The translations under genes were made by a program, and so were the position numbers. This document shows, one piece after another, positions 8,190 through 16,621 of a stretch of DNA of 44,789 nucleotides. Source of the DNA: Acidimicrobiales bacterium (GTDB lineage Bacteria > Actinomycetota > Acidimicrobiia > Acidimicrobiales > SZUA-35); NCBI GenBank assembly GCA_020630195.1, contig JAHDBV010000031.1, positions 1-44,789 of the forward strand, in the 5' to 3' direction. The notes under the pieces are model-generated. The model saw only the letters and a list, made by a program, of their open reading frames with translations. It was not told where the DNA came from and made no database searches. Position 1 is the first letter of the stretch; each line of letters begins with the position of its first letter.

Positions 8190-9869
8190 TCAGCGACGAG
8201 CCGGGTCGGCGAGTGCTGCCCGGGGCTCCGCCGCGGGCAGCGCCCGCCGGGGCACACCGTTCGACCAGTCGATGATCGGTCGGTTGTGCGTGGGGTGGTG
8301 CATCGCCCCGGTCATGCACAACGCCAGCAACGGATAGAGCACGTCGGCCGTGCCGCGCAGGGTCATGTGCGGGTCCATGATCATCGCGGTGTTCACGATC
8401 CACATCGATGCGACGGTGGCCGCACCGGCGGCGCCGATCGGGCCCGCTCGGCCACGGACCACCCGTCGACCGACGATCATGCCGCTGCCGAGCAGGCCGA
8501 ACCAGGTGATGAACAGCGGCACACCGCCGCTCCACAACAACCAGAGGTGGCCCGACTCGATCCAGATGAACTCCTCGCCCTCACGAGGCGAGGTGACCCG
8601 GGCCTGGGGTGTCACGCCCCAGAAGACGTTCGCCGGCTCGGCGAACTCCGGGAGGAAGAACATCTCGAGGTTGTAGAGGCGCACGTCCCAGCTCGAGCCG
8701 GGGTTGGCTTCGAACAGCGCCCGGCCCTGTTCCGAGACCGGCGAGTTGGCGATCGCCTCGCGCTTGCGGGAGTCGATCTCCGGACCACCGAAGCCCTCGA
8801 TCCGGCGCTGGGCCAGCGGGGCGAGCAGGATCGCCACGACCAGGGCGAACGGGATGGCGAGGCGGATCATGCGCTTCGTCGACTTCGTCACGATCGCCAG
8901 GGTGAGCAGCCCGACGCCGAACGACAGGAACGGGCCGATCTGGCCCGACCCGGCCACACCGACACAGCAGATGATCGCCGCGGCGCCGACGAGCTTGCGT
9001 GGGCGTTCACCGGCGAGGAACAGGGCGATGGCCATCATGGCGTTGATCGCCATGTAGACGCCGAAGCCGATGGGGTTGCCGATCGTGGAGGCGCCCCGGC
9101 CGTCGTCGACGACGAAACCGTCGTTGGGGAAGAACCGGTGGAGGCGCTCGGCCGCCTGGAGCAGGTTCAGCGAGTCCATGGTGCCGAGCACACCGAGGAT
9201 CGAGGCCGACAGCAGGGACAACGCCATCGCGGTCCGCACCTGACGCTGGGTCCGGATGGTGAGTCGGATCGTGGCGTAGAGGAAGGCGAGGCGCACGAAC
9301 ACCGCGGCGTAGAACACGTCGTCGGCGCCGAGCGGCTTCAACCGGACGAACTGGGCGACCAGGGGCAGGAAGAACCCGAACAGCACCACGGCGATCATGG
9401 CGTAATCGATCGAACGGAAGCGGAAGACGATCCGTCGGGAGTAGAGCAACCACCGCAGCGCCAGCACGGCCATGATGACGGCGAGCAGTGCTTCGTTGAC
9501 CCGCAGCAGTGGGAGCACCTGATCCCGGCCGAATCCGACCACCCACGGGGAGGCGGCGATCATGATGTAGCCGGCGAAGTGGGGCAGACGCCACGCGATC
9601 ATCACGAGGATCACGAGGCCGGCGACGCCGGCACCGATGGGCCCGTCGCCGAGGGAGACCGACACACCCGTGATCAGGATCGCGGGGACCAGCCAGAGCA
9701 GTGCACGGCGGAGCTCGCCGTCGGTCGGGGTCGACAGCCGGGAGCGGAGCAGCTCGACGAGCTCGCGGGCGTCATCCACCGCGACGGGACGGACGCCGTC
9801 TTCGAGTCGTTCGGCGCGGGGAACGACGACGGCCTCACCGTCGCTCGGGGGTCGCAGCACCGAGGTCAT
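8190..9869 (-). CDS. O-antigen ligase/polymerase-like (Wzy/WaaL-type) membrane protein
   Basis: A 559-residue polytopic membrane protein with about 11-12 hydrophobic helices from residue 60 to 520, preceded by a ~55-residue charged cytoplasmic N-terminus. A large extracytoplasmic loop (about residues 340-440) lies between late helices, as in Wzy polymerases and WaaL ligases; it includes SSWDVRLYNLEMFFL and ESGHLWLLWSGG. The likely job is joining polysaccharide repeat units outside the membrane. It is the last gene of the minus-strand locus and overlaps the flippase gene before it by 4 nt (ATGA), so the two are translationally coupled. Sequence alone does not tell polymerase from ligase. Confidence 0.75.
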   Translation of the reverse strand: MTSVLRPPSDGEAVVVPRAERLEDGVRPVAVDDARELVELLRSRLSTPTDGELRRALLWLVPAILITGVSVSLGDGPIGAGVAGLVILVMIAWRLPHFAGYIMIAASPWVVGFGRDQVLPLLRVNEALLAVIMAVLALRWLLYSRRIVFRFRSIDYAMIAVVLFGFFLPLVAQFVRLKPLGADDVFYAAVFVRLAFLYATIRLTIRTQRQVRTAMALSLLSASILGVLGTMDSLNLLQAAERLHRFFPNDGFVVDDGRGASTIGNPIGFGVYMAINAMMAIALFLAGERPRKLVGAAAIICCVGVAGSGQIGPFLSFGVGLLTLAIVTKSTKRMIRLAIPFALVVAILLAPLAQRRIEGFGGPEIDSRKREAIANSPVSEQGRALFEANPGSSWDVRLYNLEMFFLPEFAEPANVFWGVTPQARVTSPREGEEFIWIESGHLWLLWSGGVPLFITWFGLLGSGMIVGRRVVRGRAGPIGAAGAATVASMWIVNTAMIMDPHMTLRGTADVLYPLLALCMTGAMHHPTHNRPIIDWSNGVPRRALPAAEPRAALADPARR

Positions 9870-11548
9870 GCGGCACCTCCACGGAACTGGGTGATGAGGG
9901 TGCGGACCTCGTCGTCGAGGCGGAACCGCAGACCGAGTGTGAGCGCCGCACCGAGGCCGCCGGCCACGAGGGTGGCGGGAATCGCCAGGGCGGTGAGATC
10001 GAGCCCCGTCCCGGCGAGGACGGCCAGACCGGCCGCGGCACCGAAGCCGACGGCGGCGGCGCCCGTCGTGCGGAGCACCGACATCCCGAGCCGGTACGAG
10101 CCTCCGCGAGGCAGCCCCCGGGTGGCCCAGCGGTGGAGCAGCACCGAGCTGATCAGGTCGCCGGCGGACAGGGCGACCACGATGAGACCGAGGCGGAGGT
10201 CGCCGCCGGTCCGCAACGCCAGACCGACACCGACCACCGTGATCACGAGGCGGACCACGAACGCGAGCAGCGGGGAGCGGGCGTCGTCGCGGCCGTAGGC
10301 GGCGGCGACGGCGAGCTGGTGGAGGGCCTCACCGATGACCGCACCGCCGAGCAGGGTGACGGTGACGAGGAGCAACGCCCGGCCGCTCTCGTTCGACATC
10401 TCGCCGATGGCGAGGGCGGGCCCGAGCAGCCAGCCGAGGCTGAGGGCGGCGATGGCGGCCGGCACGGCGACCAGTGCCGCGAGGCCGACGCCTCGCTCGT
10501 AGTCGTCCCGGTAGCCGGTGAGATCACCGACACCGAAGCGGAGCGCGAGCTGGGGCAGCACGGCGTAGGCGACCGGTTTCGCGCCGAGTGCCACCGCGAC
10601 CCCGATCAGGTTGAGCCCGAGCTGGAGGGCGGCCGTGCCGCCGGCGAGGCTGTTCGCCGCGATCAGCACGACGAAGAGGCGGACACCGTTGAGTGCGGCG
10701 GTGCCCATCGCGGCGACGGCCCGACCGAGCAGCCGACGGACCTCGGGATGCGAGAATCCCCAGGTGGGCCGCAGTCGGATGCCGACCCGGCGCACGCCCC
10801 ACCACTGGAGCACCACATGGGCGGCCACGGCCGCGGACGAACCGAGGCCCAACACGAGCAGCCGGGGCGTGTCGAGCACGACCACCTCGGTGCCCGTCTC
10901 GAACACGACCGCATAGACCACGAGGGCCGCGATCATCACGACGTTCTCGATCATGCCGGCCGCCGCGGGCCAGGCGTACTGGCCCATCGCCTGCTGGATC
11001 GACTGGCCGGCGACGGTGAGCCCGTAGCCGACGAGCTGGGGTGCGGTCAGCAGCACCAGGATGGTGCCCGCACCGATGAGATCGTCACGGACGGCGTCGG
11101 GCACTCCGAGTGCGAACACCCGGGAGACCAGCGGCGTGGCCAGCATGACGACGATGGCGATGCCGCCGAAGGTGAGCGCCACGACACTCGTCATGGCGCT
11201 CGCGAGGCGGCCGAGGGCGTCGGCATCACGAGGAGCGCCCGGGTCGTCGCCGATGTGCGCCATGAGCGCGGGCACCAGCAACGACCCGAGCAGGGAACCG
11301 ACCGTGATCTCGAACAACAGCCAGGGCAGCTGGTTGGCGAGATGGAAGAGATTGGCCACATACGTCGGGCCGAAGACCGCGCCGATCACGATGACCCGTG
11401 CGAACCCGGTGACCCGGGAGGCCATCGTCCACACCGCCGAGGAGGCGGAGTCGTTGACGACCGCCCGCGACCCACTGGTGGGCTCGGTGACCACGGCGTC
11501 GTGGTCGCGCGACGCCGACACGGCGGCGGGTGCGGGTTCGAGGGTCAT
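9866..11548 (-). CDS. MurJ/MviN-like lipid-linked oligosaccharide flippase
   Basis: A 560-residue MOP-superfamily transporter with about 14 transmembrane helices. The N-terminal conserved stretch (MASRVTGFARVIVIGAVFG, then ANLFHLANQLPWLLFEITVG) is typical of MurJ/MviN. Placed next to a polymerase-like gene and two Wzz-like genes, it most probably acts as the Wzx-type flippase for the undecaprenyl-linked polysaccharide unit rather than for lipid II. A housekeeping MurJ would be expected elsewhere in the genome. It starts 20 nt after the upstream Wzz-like gene. Confidence 0.8.
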   Translation of the reverse strand: MTLEPAPAAVSASRDHDAVVTEPTSGSRAVVNDSASSAVWTMASRVTGFARVIVIGAVFGPTYVANLFHLANQLPWLLFEITVGSLLGSLLVPALMAHIGDDPGAPRDADALGRLASAMTSVVALTFGGIAIVVMLATPLVSRVFALGVPDAVRDDLIGAGTILVLLTAPQLVGYGLTVAGQSIQQAMGQYAWPAAAGMIENVVMIAALVVYAVVFETGTEVVVLDTPRLLVLGLGSSAAVAAHVVLQWWGVRRVGIRLRPTWGFSHPEVRRLLGRAVAAMGTAALNGVRLFVVLIAANSLAGGTAALQLGLNLIGVAVALGAKPVAYAVLPQLALRFGVGDLTGYRDDYERGVGLAALVAVPAAIAALSLGWLLGPALAIGEMSNESGRALLLVTVTLLGGAVIGEALHQLAVAAAYGRDDARSPLLAFVVRLVITVVGVGLALRTGGDLRLGLIVVALSAGDLISSVLLHRWATRGLPRGGSYRLGMSVLRTTGAAAVGFGAAAGLAVLAGTGLDLTALAIPATLVAGGLGAALTLGLRFRLDDEVRTLITQFRGGAA

Positions 11549-11568
11549 GATGCGGGTGGGGCGGACCG

Positions 11569-12408
11569 TCAGGCCTCGTCGGGCCGGTACAGGTTCCAGG
11601 CGACCAGGCAGAGACCGAGCAGGGCACCGATCGCACCACCCAGGAGGGCGAGCCGCATCGGGCGGGGGAAGAACGGTTCCTCGAACACGAACGGCTGGGT
11701 CACGTAGTACGGCAGACCACGGGCTTCGAGATCCTGCTCGGCGAGCTGCATGTCGAGGATGCGGAGCTCGATGGTGCCGATGCGGGCACGGAGCGAGGCG
11801 ATCTCGGTCTGATAGTTCTGCTGTTCGACCGTGAGCGGCGCACCGGGCTCGGCGGCGATGCCGAGCAGTGCGGCCTGGGAGGCCTCGAGCTCACCCTCGA
11901 GCTCGGCCAGCTGGCTCTGCAGCAGGACCATGTTGGCCTCGGGCTCGCGCTCGGAGGCCTCGGCGATGTAGGCCTCGGCGACGTCGCTCACGATGCCCTG
12001 GGCCACGGCCGGGTCCCGGTCGAAGTACTCGATGCGGAGGATCTGTGTGCCGCCGATGAGCCCGGCGGTGAAGTCCTCCTCGAACTCCTTGATGTCGACG
12101 CCGTACTCGGCGGCGATCGGTCCGGTGATGGAGCGCGACTGCACGGCCACGTCCTCGGTCTCGGTCCAGGAGTTGCCGCGGTACTCGACCTCGGTGCGGG
12201 CCTGCCACACGTTGTCGAACAGGCCGGCCGAGGCGTAGCCGATCTGGCCGCCGAGCAACGTCAACACGAGCGTCAGCAGGGTCAGGCCGAAGAAGCGGCG
12301 ACCGGTGAGCCGCGGGGTGGTGGTGTCGTGCACGCCGGCGAAGGTCATCGGTCCCTCGACGACGACAACGTCGGCCGGGATCGATTCGCGGGGTTCGATC
12401 ATCGTCAT
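11569..12408 (-). CDS. Wzz-like polysaccharide co-polymerase, copy 1
   Basis: A 279-residue membrane protein with a ~40-residue cytoplasmic N-terminus, one helix at about 40-62, a long extracytoplasmic domain with a predicted coiled coil (about 165-230, rich in E, Q, L and A), a second helix at about 252-272 and a short tail. This is the polysaccharide co-polymerase architecture without a C-terminal tyrosine kinase. It is a paralogue of the protein encoded at 14690-15514: both carry AEVEYRG/TEVEYRG, IxGP/VWGPIA, IGGTQ/VGGTQ, and EYFDRDPAVAQ/EFEDPDPEMAR at matching positions. It likely controls chain length with the polymerase and flippase. It overlaps the acetyltransferase gene by 4 nt. Confidence 0.75.
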   Translation of the reverse strand: MTMIEPRESIPADVVVVEGPMTFAGVHDTTTPRLTGRRFFGLTLLTLVLTLLGGQIGYASAGLFDNVWQARTEVEYRGNSWTETEDVAVQSRSITGPIAAEYGVDIKEFEEDFTAGLIGGTQILRIEYFDRDPAVAQGIVSDVAEAYIAEASEREPEANMVLLQSQLAELEGELEASQAALLGIAAEPGAPLTVEQQNYQTEIASLRARIGTIELRILDMQLAEQDLEARGLPYYVTQPFVFEEPFFPRPMRLALLGGAIGALLGLCLVAWNLYRPDEA

Positions 12409-13034
12409 GGTGTGTCTCCCACACGCTCGTCGATGGGCTGGAGGTCGGACACCAGCTTGGTCGGGCGGGCCGGGTTGCCGTACGCGACCACCCCGGGCGG
12501 GATGTCGCGTGAGACGACCGAGCCACTGCCGATGATCGCACCGGCACCGACGCGGACATAGGGCAGAAGTGTGGTGTTCACGCCGATCTGGGCGCCCCGC
12601 TCGATCACGGGCCCCCGCATCACCTCGGCGGAGGCATCCGACCCCGGATAGAGGTCGTTGGCGATCGACACGCCGGGGGCGAGGAACGCATCGTCCTCGA
12701 TCACCGTGAACTGCGCGATGTAGATGTTGGTGTGGATCTTGACCCGATGGCCGATGCGGCAGCCGTAGTCGATCACGGAGTTCGACCAGATCGCGACGTC
12801 GTCGCCGATCTCACACTCCTCGCGCACGATCACGTTGTGGCCCGTCTGCAGACGCGCCCCGATCGTGGTGCCGTCGTAGAGGATGGTGCCGGAGCGGAGC
12901 CGGGCGTCGGGACCGAGGACGAGTGGGTCGGCGTCGAACCGCTCGACCCGATAGCCGAGGATGACCCCGGGGTCGATGCGATCGTCGTGCTCGGCACGGT
13001 CGCCCAGGTGGATGGGGGTGTCGTCGATGCTCAT
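12405..13034 (-). CDS. Hexapeptide-repeat N-acetyltransferase (WbpD/WlbB-type)
   Basis: A 209-residue left-handed beta-helix acyltransferase. Irregular hexapeptide repeats ([LIV]-G-x4) run from about residue 25 to 185, for example VILGYRV, IGDDVAIWS, IGHRVKIHT, IGVNTT and VGAGAIIGSGSVV, and the end GVVAYGNPARP is typical of sugar N-acetyltransferases. Its closest family look is WbpD/WlbB, which acetylates the 3-amino group of UDP-GlcNAc(3NH2)A. The presence of an aminotransferase and a Gfo/Idh/MocA dehydrogenase in the same locus supports that role. It overlaps the flanking genes by 4 nt on each side. Confidence 0.8.
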   Translation of the reverse strand: MSIDDTPIHLGDRAEHDDRIDPGVILGYRVERFDADPLVLGPDARLRSGTILYDGTTIGARLQTGHNVIVREECEIGDDVAIWSNSVIDYGCRIGHRVKIHTNIYIAQFTVIEDDAFLAPGVSIANDLYPGSDASAEVMRGPVIERGAQIGVNTTLLPYVRVGAGAIIGSGSVVSRDIPPGVVAYGNPARPTKLVSDLQPIDERVGDTP

Positions 13035-14062
13035 GCGAAGTACCGGTAGAGGTGGGCGCCAGCACGCGCGGCGAGCGCGTCGGGCAGATCGGGTCGGACG
13101 TAGAGCTCGGTCATCTCCCCGAGGAGATCACGGAACTCGGGATGGGCGAGGGGAAGCCGGCTCGAGGTGGCGATCGGCGTGGCGATCGCACCGAACCGGC
13201 GCTTGAAGTCGACGAGGCCGGCCTGATCGAGGTCGGCCCGGCCGAAGTCGAACACCGGACGACCGGTGTCGCGAGTGTGTTCGAGCGCCGCGTGCACGAG
13301 CCCGTGGCTCACGCCGTCACGGCGGGCATCGGGATGTGAGGCGGCGAACTTGTAGTGCACGGCCGACTCGGTGTGGAGCAACACGACGGCGCCGAGGACG
13401 TCGCCGTCCCGCTCGGCGAGCATGACCGCACCGTCGCCACCGGCGATGAACTCGTCGTGGATCACCCGGAAGAAGTCCCGCGGCTGGGCCAACAGGCCGT
13501 GGCGGTACTTGCGGACCCCGACGTGCAGTTCGTGGAAGGCGTCCATCGCCGCCACCTCGGTGGCGGCCCGGTAGGTCACGCCGTTGCGGGCGGCCTTGCG
13601 CACCATGCGTCGTGGAAGGGTCGCGAACGACTCGAGGGGGTCGGCGTCGGCGGCGACCGGGACCACCTGATGCACCGCGTCCACGACGGTCGAGAACTCG
13701 GGATCGTCGACGATCGGGTGGTCGGCCATCGTCGTGAGACGGGCGGGGCCATCGGCGGTGAAGACCCGCCGCAACACCGCCCAGGCCTCGGGTGTGCACG
13801 GCAGATCGACGAGATCACAGAACGGCAACGAGACGCGCCGGGCGCCGGCGGGATCGTCGACGTCGACATAGGCGACCGAGCCGCCCGGTGTGCCATCGGG
13901 GCCCGGCATCGACAGCGTCTGCACGGCGAACCCGTAGGTCCGCTGGAGGACACACCACCAGCGCTGGTCGACGAAGAGTTCGTTGCGCGTGGCCAGGTCT
14001 CCCTGGCGGCGTCCGGCACCCACGGTCACGAGCGACAGTCCGTTCGTCGGCTCAGCGAGCAC
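13031..14062 (-). CDS. FemAB-like GNAT acyltransferase of the polysaccharide locus
   Basis: A 343-residue protein of the GNAT/FemAB type. The C-terminal half contains the recognisable segment: FHELHVGVRKYRHGLLAQP, then GAVMLAERDGDVLGAVVLLH, then YKFAASHPDARRDGVSHGL and VFDFGRAD, a pattern seen in FemAB-related proteins of exopolysaccharide/exosortase loci. A likely role is transfer of an acyl or aminoacyl group to a sugar or lipid-linked intermediate; the substrate is unknown. Translation starts at GTG 14062, inside the last codons of the sugar-transferase gene (11-nt overlap). Confidence 0.72.
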   Translation of the reverse strand: MLAEPTNGLSLVTVGAGRRQGDLATRNELFVDQRWWCVLQRTYGFAVQTLSMPGPDGTPGGSVAYVDVDDPAGARRVSLPFCDLVDLPCTPEAWAVLRRVFTADGPARLTTMADHPIVDDPEFSTVVDAVHQVVPVAADADPLESFATLPRRMVRKAARNGVTYRAATEVAAMDAFHELHVGVRKYRHGLLAQPRDFFRVIHDEFIAGGDGAVMLAERDGDVLGAVVLLHTESAVHYKFAASHPDARRDGVSHGLVHAALEHTRDTGRPVFDFGRADLDQAGLVDFKRRFGAIATPIATSSRLPLAHPEFRDLLGEMTELYVRPDLPDALAARAGAHLYRYFA

Positions 14063-14693
14063 CGTCGCCCCGCAGGATCGCGATGGGCGTGCGCACGAGG
14101 ATCGACAGGTCGCCGAGGAGGCTCCAGTCGTCGACGTAGTCGAGATCGAGGTCGAGCATCTCGGCCATGCTCATCCGGTTCCGCCCCGAGACCTGCCAGA
14201 GGCCCGAACAGCCGGGCACGGCGGCGGCCCGCCGGCGGTGCCGGTCGGAGAACAACTCGACCTCCCAGGCGAGGGACGGTCGGGGGCCGACGAGCGACAT
14301 CGACCCGTTCACGACGTTGAGGAGCTGGGGCAACTCGTCGAGCGAGTAGCGCCGGAGCACGGCACCCACCTCGGTCACGCGGGGGTCGTCGAGCTTGAAG
14401 TTGCCGTCGCTCGTCTCGGCGGTGGCCTCGCCCCGGATCTGAGCCGTCACGAACTCCCGGTGACGGGAGTCGTCGTTCGCCACGGCCATGGTGCGGAACT
14501 TGTAGAGGGAGAAGGGTCGCTCACCCTGGCCGACCCGTTCCTGGACGAAGAAGACCGGACCCGGCGACGAGCGCTTCACGAGCACCGCGATCACGGCGAG
14601 GGCGGGGGAGAGCAGCACCAGCAGGACGAGTGCGATGGCGAGATCCAGGGCTCGCTTCGCGACGCGGCCGGGCATCGAACCGGGGCGGGTCAT
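14052..14693 (-). CDS. Bacterial sugar transferase (WcaJ/WbaP-type initiating phosphoglycosyltransferase)
   Basis: A 213-residue monotopic phosphoglycosyltransferase. One N-terminal hydrophobic segment (about 14-37), then SSPGPVFFVQERVG, FSLYKFRTM, LDDPRVTEVG, LRRYSLDELPQL, VGPRPS and a C-terminal PGCSGLWQVSGR are all family signatures. It transfers a sugar phosphate to undecaprenyl phosphate and so starts repeat-unit assembly. It is the short form without the N-terminal multi-helix domain of full WcaJ. The open frame extends far upstream, but ATG 14693 overlaps the stop of the Wzz-like gene in ATGA, matching the operon style. Confidence 0.9.
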   Translation of the reverse strand: MTRPGSMPGRVAKRALDLAIALVLLVLLSPALAVIAVLVKRSSPGPVFFVQERVGQGERPFSLYKFRTMAVANDDSRHREFVTAQIRGEATAETSDGNFKLDDPRVTEVGAVLRRYSLDELPQLLNVVNGSMSLVGPRPSLAWEVELFSDRHRRRAAAVPGCSGLWQVSGRNRMSMAEMLDLDLDYVDDWSLLGDLSILVRTPIAILRGDGAR

Positions 14694-15514
14694 GCGGCCA
14701 GCTCCCAGTCGTCGTCGTCCTCGAGCGAGCGGACCTCGTCGCGGTGGAAGAGGAAGAACGCCGCGGCCACGGCGAGCAGCCCGCCGGCACCGGCGCCGAC
14801 CACCGCCATCTTGAGCGGCTCGGGTTCGATGGGTTCGGGCAACACGTACGGCTCGGAGATGACCCGGGGCTGGAGCTCCTCCAGGCGGTCGATCTCGGAG
14901 GCACGGCCATCGAGGCGCAGCAGCACCTGGGTGATGGCCTGACGAACGGCGATCAGCTCGTTCTGTCGGTCGATCTGTTCGTTGCGGGTCAGCTCCGCGG
15001 TGTCCTCGAGCACGAGGATGAGGTCGGTCTCGACGAGGCGGAGGCTCTCGAGATACCGCTCGAGGGTCTCGTTCTGCACCGAGTCGTCGATCACCGTGAA
15101 CTGTTCGAGGTAGGCGTCGATGACCTGCTGCACGATCGAGCGGGCCATCTCGGGATCCGGATCCTCGAACTCGACACGCAGTGCCTGCGTGCCGCCGACG
15201 ACCTCGGCCCGGTAGTGCTCCTGGAAGTCCTTGATCGGATATCCGTTCTCGACCGCGATCGGACCCCACACGCCCGGCGACTGCATGGCCACGGCCACGG
15301 TCTCGACGAGCGAGTCGCCCCGGTACTCCACCTCGGCCTGGGCCAGCCAGACCTCCTCCTGGAGCTTCTCGGTCCAGAAGGCGGCCTGGGAGGTGAGGCC
15401 CATGATCACGAGCGCGGCGACGGCCGCACCGATCAGAGCCCTCCAGGACGGGGGTCCGGGCGCCTCTTCGACGCCGTCGGCCTCAGGCCGATTCGGCCAG
15501 AGCTGGGTGTCCAC
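14690..15514 (-). CDS. Wzz-like polysaccharide co-polymerase, copy 2
   Basis: A 274-residue protein with the same design as the 11569-12408 product: a first helix at about residues 25-45, a periplasmic-type domain with a helical, charged middle (about 130-215), a second helix at about 235-258, and an acidic cytoplasmic tail (EDDDDWELAA). No Walker motifs or C-terminal Tyr cluster are present. The GTG start lies inside the aminotransferase gene, whose stop is 32 nt further on. Two diverged co-polymerases in one locus suggest either a hetero-oligomer or separate control of two chain-length classes. Confidence 0.75.
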   Translation of the reverse strand: MDTQLWPNRPEADGVEEAPGPPSWRALIGAAVAALVIMGLTSQAAFWTEKLQEEVWLAQAEVEYRGDSLVETVAVAMQSPGVWGPIAVENGYPIKDFQEHYRAEVVGGTQALRVEFEDPDPEMARSIVQQVIDAYLEQFTVIDDSVQNETLERYLESLRLVETDLILVLEDTAELTRNEQIDRQNELIAVRQAITQVLLRLDGRASEIDRLEELQPRVISEPYVLPEPIEPEPLKMAVVGAGAGGLLAVAAAFFLFHRDEVRSLEDDDDWELAA

Positions 15515-16610
15515 CGAGGACCTCGGCGATGCGCTTGATGTCGGACTCGGACAGGTGCGGATGCATCGGCAGCGACATGATGCGGCCGGCGGCCGCCTCG
15601 GTCACCGGCATCGACACCGGGGTGGCACCCGCGAACGGGGCCTGCTGGTGGCAGGGCACCGGATAGTGGATGCCCCAACCGATCCCGTGCTGCTCGAGCA
15701 GGGCACCGATGGAGTCACGGGTGCCGTCGGGCACCTGGACGAGACCGAGGTGATGCACGGCCACGGCCTCGGGACGGATCACGAGCGGGCGCACGGCGGC
15801 CGGCAGGTACTCGCGGTACCAGGCGGCGGCGGCACGACGAGCGTCGTTCCAGTCGTCGAGACGGGCCAGCTTGATCGTCAGGGCCTTGGCCTGGAGCGCA
15901 TCGAGGCGCGAGTTGCGGCCGAGGAGATCGTGCTCGTACTTCGAGGTCGACGAGCGACCGTGGTTCGACATCGAGCGGATCTTGCGCTCGAGCTCGGCGT
16001 CCCCGGTCACCACCGCACCACCGTCACCGAGGGCGCCGAGGTTCTTGCCGGGGTAGAAGCTGAAGCCGGCACCGATGCCGGCCGAACCGGCCCGCACACC
16101 GTTCCACTCGGCACCGTGGGCCTGGGCGGCGTCTTCGACGAGGGCCAGACCGTGACGGGCACACGCGGCGCCCACGTCGTCGAGGTCGACCATCTGGCCA
16201 TAGAGGTGAACCGCCATGACCGCCGCGGTGCGCTCGGTGACGACCGCGTCGATCGCGTCGCCCGTGATGAGCAGCGTGTCGGGGTCGACGTCGGCGAAGA
16301 CGATGTCGGCGCCGACGTGAGCGACGGCCTCGGCCGTCGCGATGAAGGTGTTCGCCGGCACGATGACCTCGTCGCCGGGGCCGATCCCGGCGGCGCCGAG
16401 GATGAGCTCCAGGGCGTCGGTGCCGTTGGCCACGCCGATGCAGTGCGTGCCCCGCTGGTAGGAGGCGAAGGCCGCTTCGAACTCGTCGACGGCACCGCCG
16501 CCGACGAAGCCACAGGTGTCGACCAGGTCGGACCATGCCTTGTCGAGATCGTCACGGACCTCGGCGTGGTCGGCCCGCAGGTCGAGGAAGTTGATGGGGG
16601 AGTTGTTCAC
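15483..16610 (-). CDS. DegT/DnrJ/EryC1/StrS aminotransferase (WbpE-type)
   Basis: A PLP-dependent sugar aminotransferase of 375 residues. Visible motifs are GTDALEL near residue 64, PANTFIATAEA, EDAAQAHGA, and the Schiff-base lysine in FSFYPGKNLGALGDGG at about residue 187. SRLDALQAK and HYPVPCHQQ are also typical. It uses glutamate to aminate a keto-sugar nucleotide. Next to a Gfo/Idh/MocA dehydrogenase and a hexapeptide acetyltransferase, it is best read as the WbpE/WlbC counterpart that aminates the 3-keto position. The GTG start is preceded by AAGGA with 8-nt spacing, and the gene begins 11 nt after the dehydrogenase stop. Confidence 0.88.
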   Translation of the reverse strand: MNNSPINFLDLRADHAEVRDDLDKAWSDLVDTCGFVGGGAVDEFEAAFASYQRGTHCIGVANGTDALELILGAAGIGPGDEVIVPANTFIATAEAVAHVGADIVFADVDPDTLLITGDAIDAVVTERTAAVMAVHLYGQMVDLDDVGAACARHGLALVEDAAQAHGAEWNGVRAGSAGIGAGFSFYPGKNLGALGDGGAVVTGDAELERKIRSMSNHGRSSTSKYEHDLLGRNSRLDALQAKALTIKLARLDDWNDARRAAAAWYREYLPAAVRPLVIRPEAVAVHHLGLVQVPDGTRDSIGALLEQHGIGWGIHYPVPCHQQAPFAGATPVSMPVTEAAAGRIMSLPMHPHLSESDIKRIAEVLGGHPALAESA

Positions 16611-16621
16611 GTCGATGTCCT

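Noticed and set aside
4501-8337. 1278-codon open frame on the plus strand
   Set aside because: It is antisense to the FAD oxidoreductase and deacylase genes and has Arg/Gly/Asp-rich shadow composition without domains; long antisense frames are expected at this GC content.
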